Part shown: positions 21,684 to 30,127 of the stretch, one piece after another
How positions within the stretch are numbered: the stretch's first letter is position 1
How the letters are laid out: every line of letters starts with the position of its first letter
Assembly (NCBI GenBank): GCA_964479405.1
Contig: CAYZMA010000006.1
Coordinates: 1-36,705, forward strand
DNA length: 36,705 nucleotides
Reading direction: 5' to 3'
Origin: JAMCZU01 sp964479405
Lineage (GTDB): Bacteria > Patescibacteriota > UBA1384 > UBA12157 > JAENIV01
The notes under the pieces: generated by a model
What the model saw: only the letters and a program-made list of their open reading frames with translations
Databases searched by the model: none
Told to the model about the DNA's origin: nothing
Made by a program: the position numbers and the translations under genes

Positions 21684-24496
21684 TAGATAAAATTGTTATT
21701 AAAGGCGCGCGGGAACATAATTTAAAAAATATTAATTTAGAATTACCGCGTCACAAATTAATTGTATTCACTGGGCTTTCTGGTTCCGGCAAGTCCACTT
21801 TGGCGTTTGATACAATTTTTGCCGAAGGTCAACGTCGTTATTTAGAATCTTTATCAAGCTACGCTCGGCAATTTCTGGGTCAAATGGAAAAACCCGATGT
21901 TGATTCAATTGAAGGACTTTCGCCTTCTATTTCTATTGATCAAAAAGGCGCTTCTCACAATCCGCGTTCAACTGTGGGAACAGTCACCGAAATTTATGAT
22001 TATTTAAGAGTTCTTTATGCCCGCATTGGTATTCCTCATTGTCCGGTTTGTGGCAAGCCAATTACCAAACTTTCTTTGGAACAAATGGTGGAAAAAGTTT
22101 TGGATTTAAATTCTGGCAAAATTACTATTTTAGCGCCCATTGTTCGTGGTAGAACGGGGGAATATCATCAATTATTAAATGACTTTTTTCGTCGTGGATT
22201 TTCTAAGGCTAGAGTTAATGGCAAAATTAAAGAACTTTCAGAAAAAATTACTCTTTCTCGATACGTCAAACACAAAATTGAAATTGTTGTTGACAGTTTG
22301 GAAATTACCGCTGAAAATATTGGCCGCATGACTGATGCAATTGAACAATCTACTAAGTTGGCTAATGGTTTAGTTCTTATTTCTCACAACGAAGGGAAAG
22401 AAATTTTGTTAAATCAAAATTTACTTTGTTCGGAGCACGGGGTCGGGTTAGCGGAAATTGAGCCGCGGATTTTTTCTTTTAATAGTCTGTATGGCGCTTG
22501 TCAAAAATGTGATGGTTTGGGCGTGCAAAAGAAAATTGATCCAAATTTAGTTATTCCAGACAAAAATCTTTCAATTGCTCAAGGTGCGATTACCCCACAA
22601 AATTACAAACCAAATAATTATTACGGAGCAATTCTTAGGGCGGTGGCGGAGCATTTTGGTTTTTCCGAGCATACGCCGATTAAAAATTTTCAAAGCGAGC
22701 ATTTGGAAACAATTTTATACGGTTCCTCGCTTTCAGAAAGACTTAAAGTTCGTTATTTTTCCCACGGTCATTCCAATGTATTTTGGGTTAAATTTGAAGG
22801 CATTATTCCCATGTTGGAACGACGTTATCACCAAACAGAGTCGCCAAATGTAAGAAAAGAAATTGAACGCTATATGAGCCAAACGCCGTGTGAAACTTGC
22901 AAGGGCTTGCGACTCAAAAAAGAAAGTTTGCTTGTTAGAATTGGTAATAAAAATATTTCTGAAGTAACCCAAATGTCTGTTAAAATGGCTTTAGAATTTT
23001 TTGAAAATCTAAAACTTTCGTTAAAAGAAATTTTAATTGCCGAAAGAATTTTAAAAGAAATCAAAAGCCGTCTCCAATTTTTAATTAATGTGGGTTTGGA
23101 TTATTTAACACTAGATCGGACAGCTTTTACTTTAGCTGGTGGTGAAGCGCAAAGAATTCGTCTTGCTTCCCAAATTGGTTCCGGTCTTGTTGGTGTTTTG
23201 TATATTCTTGACGAGCCATCAATCGGTCTGCACGCGCGCGACAACAGCCGACTTTTAGAGGCGTTGGAGCATTTGCGCAATTTGGGAAATACTGTCATTG
23301 TAATTGAGCACGACGAAGAAACCATGCGTCAGGCTGATTTAATTGTTGATATTGGACCCGGCGCGGGTAGCTTTGGCGGGGAAATTGTCGCTCAAGGAAA
23401 TATTTCTGAAATTAAAAATGAGCCAAGATCAATTACTGGTCAATATCTCTCTGGCAAAAAAAAGATTGAAGTGCCTAAGAAAAGACGGAAAATAAAAAGT
23501 GATTTTGTAAGTATCATCGGCGCCAATGAAAATAATTTAAAAAATCTTAATGTGCATTTTCCACTGGGAGTTTTTACTTGTGTGACGGGCGTGTCTGGTT
23601 CTGGTAAATCAAGTTTAGTCAATGAAATTTTATACAAAGCGGTGGCGCGAAAAGTTTCCGGTAATTTGGAGCAACCGGGCAAATACGCTCGTCTTGAAGG
23701 CGTGGAAAATTTAAATAAATGTGTTATTATTGATCAATCGCCAATTGGTCGGACGCCCCGTTCAAATCCAGCCACTTACACCGGCGTTTTTACCGATATT
23801 AGAGAATTGTTTGCGAAGACTCGCGAAGCTAAAATCCGTGGTTATCAGCCGGGCAGATTTAGCTTTAATGTCGTGGGTGGTCGGTGCGATAATTGTCAGG
23901 GCGATGGCATTCTAAAAATTGAGATGCACTTTTTGCCCGATGTTTATATTCCGTGCGATGTTTGTGAGGGCAAACGATTTAATCGCGAGACTTTGGAAGT
24001 TAAATTTAAAGGCAAGTCAATTGCCGATGTTCTAGCGATGACGGTTTTAGAAGCACGAGATTTCTTTACTAGCATTCCAAAAATTGCCGATGTTTTAAGA
24101 ACCCTTGCCGATGTTGGTTTGGGCTATATCCATTTGGGCCAAGCGGCAACGACTTTATCTGGTGGGGAAGCCCAACGGGTTAAACTTGCAACGGAACTTG
24201 CCAAACGGGCGACGGGCAAAACTTTGTATATTTTAGATGAGCCGACAACCGGCTTGCATTTTGACGATATTAAAAAATTGTTAGAAGTCCTGCATCGCTT
24301 AGTTGATGCTGGCAATACCGTGGTAGTGATTGAACACAATTTAGATGTCATTAAAACTTGCGATTATATTATTGATCTTGGTCCCGAAGGTGGCGATGAT
24401 GGCGGTAAAATTATGGCAACCGGCACTCCCGAAGAAATTATAAAAATTGAAAAATCCTACACTGGCCAATTTTTACAAAAAGTTTTGAAAAGGTAA
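21680..24496 (+). CDS. uvrA: Excinuclease ABC subunit A
   Basis: Damage-recognition ATPase with two ABC modules. 938 aa, full length. Walker A sites are GLSGSGKST at 32-40 and GVSGSGKSS at 637-645; both signature regions are present (LAGGEAQRIRLA and LSGGEAQRVKLA). Zinc-binding Cys pairs are visible: HCPVCGKP, CQKCDGLG and CDNCQGDG paired with CDVCEGKR. It is translationally coupled to uvrB. Confidence 0.98.
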   Translation: MIDKIVIKGAREHNLKNINLELPRHKLIVFTGLSGSGKSTLAFDTIFAEGQRRYLESLSSYARQFLGQMEKPDVDSIEGLSPSISIDQKGASHNPRSTVGTVTEIYDYLRVLYARIGIPHCPVCGKPITKLSLEQMVEKVLDLNSGKITILAPIVRGRTGEYHQLLNDFFRRGFSKARVNGKIKELSEKITLSRYVKHKIEIVVDSLEITAENIGRMTDAIEQSTKLANGLVLISHNEGKEILLNQNLLCSEHGVGLAEIEPRIFSFNSLYGACQKCDGLGVQKKIDPNLVIPDKNLSIAQGAITPQNYKPNNYYGAILRAVAEHFGFSEHTPIKNFQSEHLETILYGSSLSERLKVRYFSHGHSNVFWVKFEGIIPMLERRYHQTESPNVRKEIERYMSQTPCETCKGLRLKKESLLVRIGNKNISEVTQMSVKMALEFFENLKLSLKEILIAERILKEIKSRLQFLINVGLDYLTLDRTAFTLAGGEAQRIRLASQIGSGLVGVLYILDEPSIGLHARDNSRLLEALEHLRNLGNTVIVIEHDEETMRQADLIVDIGPGAGSFGGEIVAQGNISEIKNEPRSITGQYLSGKKKIEVPKKRRKIKSDFVSIIGANENNLKNLNVHFPLGVFTCVTGVSGSGKSSLVNEILYKAVARKVSGNLEQPGKYARLEGVENLNKCVIIDQSPIGRTPRSNPATYTGVFTDIRELFAKTREAKIRGYQPGRFSFNVVGGRCDNCQGDGILKIEMHFLPDVYIPCDVCEGKRFNRETLEVKFKGKSIADVLAMTVLEARDFFTSIPKIADVLRTLADVGLGYIHLGQAATTLSGGEAQRVKLATELAKRATGKTLYILDEPTTGLHFDDIKKLLEVLHRLVDAGNTVVVIEHNLDVIKTCDYIIDLGPEGGDDGGKIMATGTPEEIIKIEKSYTGQFLQKVLKR

Positions 24497-24519
24497 AAAG
24501 GTGATATAATCAAACCGTT

Positions 24520-25713
24520 ATGGATAATACTAAATTAATTTCTAAAATCAAAAAGTTTCCGGAGGTGCCGGGAATTTATATTATGCGCGATGAAAAACAG
24601 ACTCCTTTATATATTGGTAAAGCATCAAGCTTGCGTCATCGCGTTTTAAGCTATTTTCAACGACCGCAAGAAACGCGGTTGGAAAAAATGCTGGAACAAG
24701 TAAAGGTAATTGAAATTCAAAAAACCGATTCGGTCATTGAAGCCCTGTTTTCGGAAAGCAATTTAATTAAAAAATATAAACCCAAATATAATATAAAACT
24801 TAAAGACGATAAAACTTTTTTGGGTATTTTTATCACTAAAGAAGATTGGCCAAGGGTAATGCCGGCGCGTCTGACTCAAAAACTACCCGAAGGCGAGTTT
24901 TTCGGACCTTTTCCGTCAAGCGGTCAAGTCAGAGAAGCTCTGCAAATTCTTCGCAAAATTTTTCCTTTCAGAGCTTCTTGCAAACCAATGTCAGGCAAAG
25001 CCTGTTTTGAATATCATTTGGGGATGTGTCCGGGAGTTTGCGCCGGCAAAGTGGATCAAAAAGATTACCAAAGAACAGTCAAACAAATCAGGCTTTTTTT
25101 GCAGGGACATAAAAAAGAGGTTATTCGCGATGTTGAAAAGCAGATGAAAGAACTAGCAAAAAATTTGGAATTTGAAAAAGCGGCCAAACTTCGTGATACT
25201 GTTTTTGCTTTGCGTCATATTCAAGATGTGGCTTTAATTGCCGAAGACGATTTAAAACATCCTGAAGATGTCCCAGAGCGAATTGAAGCCTATGACATTT
25301 CTAACATTTCCGGCGCTTTCGCTGTGGGTTCGATGGTGGTTTTTAGTGAAGGACTGATTGACAAAGCTCAATATCGTAAGTTTAAAATAAAAACAGTTTC
25401 AGGCGCAAATGACATTGCTATGCTTTCTGAAATATTTCGCCGACGGTTTGAACATAGTGAGTGGCCCAATCCAAACTTGATTTTAGTTGATGGTGGTAAA
25501 GGACAGGTCAATGGCGCCAAAGAAGTTCTAAAAGATAAAAAATTAGAAATTCCGGTGGTTGGTATTGCCAAAGGGCCAAAAAGGGATAAAGACGAAATAA
25601 TTGCCGACGAAAAATTAAGTGTTGATAAAAAATTACTTTTAAGGATTCGCGACGAAGCCCATCGTTTTGCTATCTCTTACTATCGTTTGCGTCACCAAAA
25701 AAGCTTAAAATAA
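24520..25713 (+). CDS. uvrC: Excinuclease ABC subunit C, short form
   Basis: Dual-incision nuclease of excision repair. Order of domains: GIY-YIG nuclease (GIY at 18-20, YIG at 31-33), Cys-rich patch (about 165-185), UVR motif (about 205-235), and the RNase H-like nuclease with Asp259, Asp324 and His381. It stops after the nuclease, at 397 aa instead of about 600, so the C-terminal helix-hairpin-helix DNA-binding domain is absent. A TATAAT at 24505-24510, 9 nt before the ATG, with TTGAAA at 24485-24490, could give an extra leaderless promoter between uvrA and uvrC. Confidence 0.95.
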   Translation: MDNTKLISKIKKFPEVPGIYIMRDEKQTPLYIGKASSLRHRVLSYFQRPQETRLEKMLEQVKVIEIQKTDSVIEALFSESNLIKKYKPKYNIKLKDDKTFLGIFITKEDWPRVMPARLTQKLPEGEFFGPFPSSGQVREALQILRKIFPFRASCKPMSGKACFEYHLGMCPGVCAGKVDQKDYQRTVKQIRLFLQGHKKEVIRDVEKQMKELAKNLEFEKAAKLRDTVFALRHIQDVALIAEDDLKHPEDVPERIEAYDISNISGAFAVGSMVVFSEGLIDKAQYRKFKIKTVSGANDIAMLSEIFRRRFEHSEWPNPNLILVDGGKGQVNGAKEVLKDKKLEIPVVGIAKGPKRDKDEIIADEKLSVDKKLLLRIRDEAHRFAISYYRLRHQKSLK

Positions 25714-25770
25714 TTTTGTAATTTTTTCTTTCTCACTGTATATTTAAATAGAAGATAAAAAAGGAGTTAC

Positions 25771-26565
25771 ATGCGAAGACCTATAATTGTTGGCAATTGG
25801 AAAATGAATACCACCCTTTCTGATGCAGTTGTACTGGCAAATTCAATCAAAAAAGCGGCCGAAGATTTAGACTGCGTGGAAATTGTTCTTTGTCCGCCTT
25901 TTACTTGGTTGGTGCCTTTGGCGGAAGATTTGGAAAAAGCGCCGAAAAATCTCTCACTCGGCGCTCAAAATATGTGGTTTGCTGATTCGGGAGCAATGAC
26001 CGGTGAAATTTCGCCGGTAATGATTAAAAATTTAGTCAAATATGTCATTTTAGGCCACAGTGAAAGACGGTCGCATTTTAATGAATCTAACGCTTTAATT
26101 AACGATAAAATTCATTCCGCTTTTAATCACGGCCTGACGCCAATTGTTTGTGTCGGGGAACTTAAAAAAATATCGGAAGAAAAAAGAGGCCGAGGTCGAC
26201 CTACTCAAGTAGATATAAAGTCGGACATAACTCACCAATTAGCAGAAGCCTTAAAGGGTGTAACGGCTGAAAAAGCTGAAAAAATAATTGTTGCTTATGA
26301 GCCGGTTTGGGCGATTGGCACGGGTCATGCCGCCACCGGTGGCTATGCCGCCTCGGTGATTGAAAAATTACGGGCGGTATTTGCCAAAAAATATAACCAG
26401 TCGCTGGCTGAACGAGTCAGAATTCTTTATGGCGGCTCGGTTGATTCTGGCAATGTCTCTGAATTTATGTACCAACCGGAAATTGATGGAGTTTTAGCCG
26501 GTGGCTCATCGCTCAAAGCCAAAGAATTTATTAGTATTTGTCGCGGAGCAGGAGGAACTAGCTAA
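25771..26565 (+). CDS. tpiA: Triosephosphate isomerase
   Basis: Interconverts DHAP and GAP in glycolysis. 264 aa. Catalytic residues are Lys11 in GNWKMN, His96 in LGHSERR and Glu177 in AYEPVWAIGTG; the phosphate loop YGGSV is present. About 10 extra residues (EEKRGRGRPTQVDIK, about 136-150) lie between CVGE and the following helix compared with usual TPI. Their DNA has two small palindromes (AGGTCGACCT at 26193-26202 and CTACT-CA-AGTAG at 26201-26212), so this may be another repeat insertion. AAGGAG precedes ATG 25771. It opens a coupled cluster with fba and the PfkB-type kinase. Confidence 0.97.
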   Translation: MRRPIIVGNWKMNTTLSDAVVLANSIKKAAEDLDCVEIVLCPPFTWLVPLAEDLEKAPKNLSLGAQNMWFADSGAMTGEISPVMIKNLVKYVILGHSERRSHFNESNALINDKIHSAFNHGLTPIVCVGELKKISEEKRGRGRPTQVDIKSDITHQLAEALKGVTAEKAEKIIVAYEPVWAIGTGHAATGGYAASVIEKLRAVFAKKYNQSLAERVRILYGGSVDSGNVSEFMYQPEIDGVLAGGSSLKAKEFISICRGAGGTS

Positions 26566-27396
26566 ATGTTAGTAACATCAAAACAAATGATTCTTGATGC
26601 CCAGCGAGGCAAATATGCCGTAGGTTGTTTTAATACTTCCGATTTGGAAATTACAAAAGCGATTGTCAAAGCGGCAGTGGCGCAAAAAGCGCCGGTCATT
26701 GTTGCTACTTCGGAAAAAGCAATTCAGTTTGGAGGCATTGAAACTTTAGCTGCTTTAATTAGAGAAGAAGCTAAAAGCGCCAGTGTGCCGGTGGCTCTTC
26801 ATTTGGATCACGGCAAAAGTATTCATATTGTAAAAGAGTGTCTTAGTGCCGACTATACTTCAGTGATGTTTGACGGCTCGGAATTTTTCTTAGAAAAAAA
26901 TACCCAAATGACAACCGAAGCGGTAATGCTTGCTCATGAAAAAAATATTCCCTGCGAAGGCGAATTGGGTCATCTAGGCAAAGCGGGAGTAAGTAAAAGT
27001 CAACTGACTAATCCTGACGATGTTTTGGAATTTGCCCAAAAAACTAATGTTGATTTTCTGGCTCTTTCTATTGGTTCGTCTCACGGAGTTGGGGTTGGGG
27101 AAAATCTAAACATTGAGCTTCTTAAAAAGATAAAATCTTTAACCGAAATTCCCTTAGTTTTACATGGCGGTTCGGGTGTGCCGGACGGAAACATACGACA
27201 AGCAATTGAAAATGGCATTTGCAAAGTAAATATTGATACCGATATTCGCCACGAATTTACCAAAGACCTCCGAGAGATTTTAAAAGAAAATCCCAACGAG
27301 CAAGACCCGCGCGAGATTTTGGAAGAAGTAATGGTAAAAGTCCAAGCATTAGTGGAGAGAAAAATTAGATTATTTGGATCAAATGGAAAAGCTTAA
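26566..27396 (+). CDS. fba: Class II fructose-bisphosphate aldolase
   Basis: Splits or forms fructose 1,6-bisphosphate using a zinc ion. 276 aa. Key parts are HLDHG with Asp81 and His82, EGELGHLG, SHGVG with His173 and LHGGSG with His200, giving the Asp and three His of class II enzymes. The ATG follows the tpiA stop with no gap, and the next gene follows its own stop with no gap, so the three are a tight operon. Confidence 0.95.
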   Translation: MLVTSKQMILDAQRGKYAVGCFNTSDLEITKAIVKAAVAQKAPVIVATSEKAIQFGGIETLAALIREEAKSASVPVALHLDHGKSIHIVKECLSADYTSVMFDGSEFFLEKNTQMTTEAVMLAHEKNIPCEGELGHLGKAGVSKSQLTNPDDVLEFAQKTNVDFLALSIGSSHGVGVGENLNIELLKKIKSLTEIPLVLHGGSGVPDGNIRQAIENGICKVNIDTDIRHEFTKDLREILKENPNEQDPREILEEVMVKVQALVERKIRLFGSNGKA

Positions 27397-28407
27397 ATGA
27401 ATTATGACATTATTACAATTGGCGATGTGATGCGGGATATTTTTGTTTTTCCCGATCTTTCCGATATGGAAAAACCGGTTTCAGATGAAGAAATTGAAAG
27501 TAAAGAACCTTTTGATAAGTTCCTTGTTTTTGGTTTAGGCGATAAAATTGATATTTCGGATGTTTCTTTTTCAGTTGGTGGCACGGCCGCTAATGTAGCA
27601 GTGGGGCTGGGTAAGGCTGGTTTTAATACTGGACTTATTTCGGCGGTTGGTGGTGATAGTGTGGGTAGTGAACTTGTTTTAGACATTAAAGCTAAAAAAG
27701 TTGGAGTGGAAAATTTAAAAATTTACAAAAATCGTAAAAGCAGTTTTTCGGTGATTGTTTCTTACAAAGGTGAAAGGACAATTTTTGTTTATCATGCTTT
27801 CAAACCTTCAGATTTTGTCCTGCCTAAAGAAATTACTGCCAATTGGGTATATTTGGGACCAATGGCTCAAGGTTTTGAAGACATTTATAATCAAGTGACT
27901 AGCGAAATTGTTAAAAAAAATCTTAAAGTAGCCATTAATCCCGGTTCGGTTCAAATTAACCGCGGACTTGAAAGTCTGGGCGGTCTAAAAAGATTGATGG
28001 AAGTTATCTTTTTAAATCGTGAAGAAGCGCATATTATGTCCGGACTTTCTGGTACGCCTCAAATTAAAGATATAATGAAAGTAATCAGCTTTTCCGGTCC
28101 AAAAACAGTTGTTATTACCGATGGCAAAGAAGGCGCTTACGTTTATAGCGAGGAAAAATTTTTGAAAGTGGGTATTTACCCGGGTCATCGTATTGATGCC
28201 ACCGGCGCGGGTGATGCATTTTCAACTGGTTTTTTAGCAGCCAGAATGAAAGAACTACCTTTGCAGGAATGTTTGAAATGGGGAGTAGTTAATTCGGCTT
28301 CAGTGGTGGGTAAAATTGGCGCGCAGGAAGGATTATTATCATCAAATACGATTAAAAAGAAGGTTAAAGAATATCGCTGGCCAGCTGAGAGTTTGCGATT
28401 TAGCTAA
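27397..28407 (+). CDS. PfkB/ribokinase-family sugar kinase
   Basis: A 336-aa ribokinase-fold kinase. The N-terminal substrate block is GGTAANVAVGLGKAG, and the C-terminal DATGAGD at 267-273 contains the catalytic Asp273 and anion hole. An N-terminal stretch (about 18-55) includes an FGLGDKIDISDV block, as in the CPR/archaeal 'carbohydrate kinase' subgroup. The substrate is not determined by motif. Its position between aldolase and GAPDH makes 6-phosphofructokinase activity an attractive inference, but nucleoside or other sugar kinases have the same fold. Confidence 0.9.
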   Translation: MNYDIITIGDVMRDIFVFPDLSDMEKPVSDEEIESKEPFDKFLVFGLGDKIDISDVSFSVGGTAANVAVGLGKAGFNTGLISAVGGDSVGSELVLDIKAKKVGVENLKIYKNRKSSFSVIVSYKGERTIFVYHAFKPSDFVLPKEITANWVYLGPMAQGFEDIYNQVTSEIVKKNLKVAINPGSVQINRGLESLGGLKRLMEVIFLNREEAHIMSGLSGTPQIKDIMKVISFSGPKTVVITDGKEGAYVYSEEKFLKVGIYPGHRIDATGAGDAFSTGFLAARMKELPLQECLKWGVVNSASVVGKIGAQEGLLSSNTIKKKVKEYRWPAESLRFS

Positions 28408-28444
28408 AACTTATGATAAAATAAATAAATAGGAGAATAAATAA

Positions 28445-29488
28445 ATGAAAATAGCGATTAATGGTTTTGGGAGAATCGGTCGGACTTTTTTCCGGGCCGC
28501 TTTTGCCGAGAATCTAGAAATTGTTGCCATTAACGATCTTGGTGATCTCAAAACCCTTGCCCATTTACTTAAATATGATTCAAATTACGGCAAATTTGAA
28601 AGTGAAATTGTGGTTCAAAATGATAGTTTGCAAATTGGCAATAAAACAATCAAGATGTTGTCTGAAAAAGATCCTGCCAATTTACCTTGGAAAGATTTGG
28701 GTGTTGATTTAGTCATTGAATCCACCGGTGTTTTTACAACTTACGATAGCGCTTCAAAACATATTACCGCCGGCGCAAAAAATGTAATTGTAACCGCTCC
28801 TTGCAAGGGTGCTCCGACGCAAGGGTCGGAGTCCCGACATGAAGTCGTCGGGAAAGAAAAAATCAAAACAATTGTTTTAGGAATAAATGAAGAGGAATTT
28901 GACCCGGCAAATAAAGTTATTTCTATGGCTTCATGCACGACTAATGCCCTCGCTCCGGTGGCTGATGTTTTGCACAAAAATTTTAAAATTTTAAAATCAA
29001 CCATGACCACGATTCACTCTTATACTATGGATCAACGATTGCAAGACGATGCACATAAAGATTTACGCCGGGCAAGAGCGGCGGCTCTGTCAATTATTCC
29101 GACTACGACTGGCGCCACCGTTGCTGCCACGGAGGTTCTTCCTGACTTAAAAGATAAAATGGATGGTATTTCCTACCGCGTCCCGACTGCTACAGTTTCT
29201 CTTTTAGAATTTGTTGCTTTGTTAGAAAAAAATACCACTAAAGAAGAAATAAATGAAGCATTTAAAAAATCAGCCAGTGATCCAAAATATCAGGAAGCGA
29301 TTGATGTTTCAGCCGAACCTTTAGTTTCCACTGACTTTAAAGGCAATCCTCATGGCGCGATTGTTGATCTTTTGTCAACACAGGTGGTTGATGGTAATCT
29401 GGTCAGAGTAGTAGCTTGGTACGACAATGAAATGGGCTATTCTTACCGGTTAGTAAAATTTTGTCAATATATTAATAATAAAAAGTAA
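28445..29488 (+). CDS. gap: Glyceraldehyde-3-phosphate dehydrogenase with palindrome-encoded insertion
   Basis: NAD(P)-dependent oxidation of GAP to 1,3-bisphosphoglycerate. 347 aa. Rossmann start INGFGRIGR; catalytic Cys164 in SMASCTTNALAP; His191 in TIHSYT; WYDNEMGYSYR near the end. The catalytic Cys is about 12-15 residues later than usual because GAPTQGSESRHEVVGKEK (about 122-139) is inserted where other enzymes go straight from APxKG to the IVLGINE strand. The insert's DNA is two GC-rich hairpins in tandem. AGGAG lies before ATG 28445. Confidence 0.97.
   Translation: MKIAINGFGRIGRTFFRAAFAENLEIVAINDLGDLKTLAHLLKYDSNYGKFESEIVVQNDSLQIGNKTIKMLSEKDPANLPWKDLGVDLVIESTGVFTTYDSASKHITAGAKNVIVTAPCKGAPTQGSESRHEVVGKEKIKTIVLGINEEEFDPANKVISMASCTTNALAPVADVLHKNFKILKSTMTTIHSYTMDQRLQDDAHKDLRRARAAALSIIPTTTGATVAATEVLPDLKDKMDGISYRVPTATVSLLEFVALLEKNTTKEEINEAFKKSASDPKYQEAIDVSAEPLVSTDFKGNPHGAIVDLLSTQVVDGNLVRVVAWYDNEMGYSYRLVKFCQYINNKK
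28812..28853 (+). repeat. Tandem hairpins inserted in the gap coding sequence
   Basis: Stem 1: CTCCGAC (28812-28818) with GTCGGAG (28825-28831). Stem 2: TCCCGAC (28832-28838) with GTCGGGA (28847-28853). The two stems abut, are GC-rich in an AT-rich gene, and encode residues absent from typical GAPDH. Confidence 0.75.
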
Positions 29489-29498
29489 AGGAGTATTT

Positions 29499-29915
29499 AT
29501 GCGAAAAGATTGGGCATTAGTTAGTATCATCGCTTTAATATTAGTAGTAGGACTGGGATTAGTAGGCTATCTTAAACTTTCTAAAAAGAAAGTCATTGCC
29601 AATCCTTTGCCTTCAACAGAAAGTCAACAAGTTGCCGGTATTTCTACAGCCAAACCTTTTTTTGCCGAAGATGCCAAAGTGATGTTTTTTTATTCTGACT
29701 TTTGTCATTGGTGTGTAAAGGAAGAAAATGAAGTTTTAACACCTTTAGTCCAAGAAGGATATAAAGTAAAACCAATGAATGTGGGTGAAAAACCAGAATT
29801 AGGACAACAATTTAATGTTACTGGCACACCAACTTTTATTGCTGAAAACGGCGATCGTTTAGTTGGTTTCCAGACAAAAGATGTTTTAAAAGCGTTTTTA
29901 GACGCCCACAAATAA
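29499..29915 (+). CDS. Membrane-anchored thioredoxin-like protein
   Basis: A 138-aa protein with one N-terminal helix (about 6-26) and a thioredoxin fold outside the membrane. The active site is CHWC (Cys69, Cys72), and the cis-proline lies in TGTPTF (Pro111). The C-H-W-C dipeptide is unlike thioredoxin (GP) and DsbA (PH) and resembles thiol-reductase SoxW/DsbC-like or thioredoxin_2-type proteins. A role in extracytoplasmic disulfide chemistry is inferred. AAGGAG precedes ATG 29499. It lies 10 bp after gap. Confidence 0.87.
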   Translation: MRKDWALVSIIALILVVGLGLVGYLKLSKKKVIANPLPSTESQQVAGISTAKPFFAEDAKVMFFYSDFCHWCVKEENEVLTPLVQEGYKVKPMNVGEKPELGQQFNVTGTPTFIAENGDRLVGFQTKDVLKAFLDAHK

Positions 29916-29924
29916 TATTTTAAA

Positions 29925-30119
29925 ATGAAAAAAAATCAACAAATTATTGCAGGAACTGCGACTTTAATTATTGGGGTTTTACTTTTAGGCGCGGATAGAC
30001 TTTTTGCTTCAGCATCTACCACAACTTACAGTCAATCGGTGACGGTTTTGACCACGGTTTCAATTGTCTTTTTGCTCATTGGTACGGTTGTTCTTTTTAG
30101 AACAACATATAAGAAATAA
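29925..30119 (+). CDS. Small two-helix membrane protein
   Basis: A 64-aa protein with two hydrophobic helices (about 6-24 and 41-58) separated by a Ser/Thr-rich loop. No known domain and no Shine-Dalgarno of note. It sits between the thioredoxin-like gene and the hydrogenase with 9 and 8 bp gaps, so it is part of the same transcript. It might help membrane placement of a neighbour, which is speculation. Confidence 0.65.
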   Translation: MKKNQQIIAGTATLIIGVLLLGADRLFASASTTTYSQSVTVLTTVSIVFLLIGTVVLFRTTYKK

Positions 30120-30127
30120 GAGGAAAA

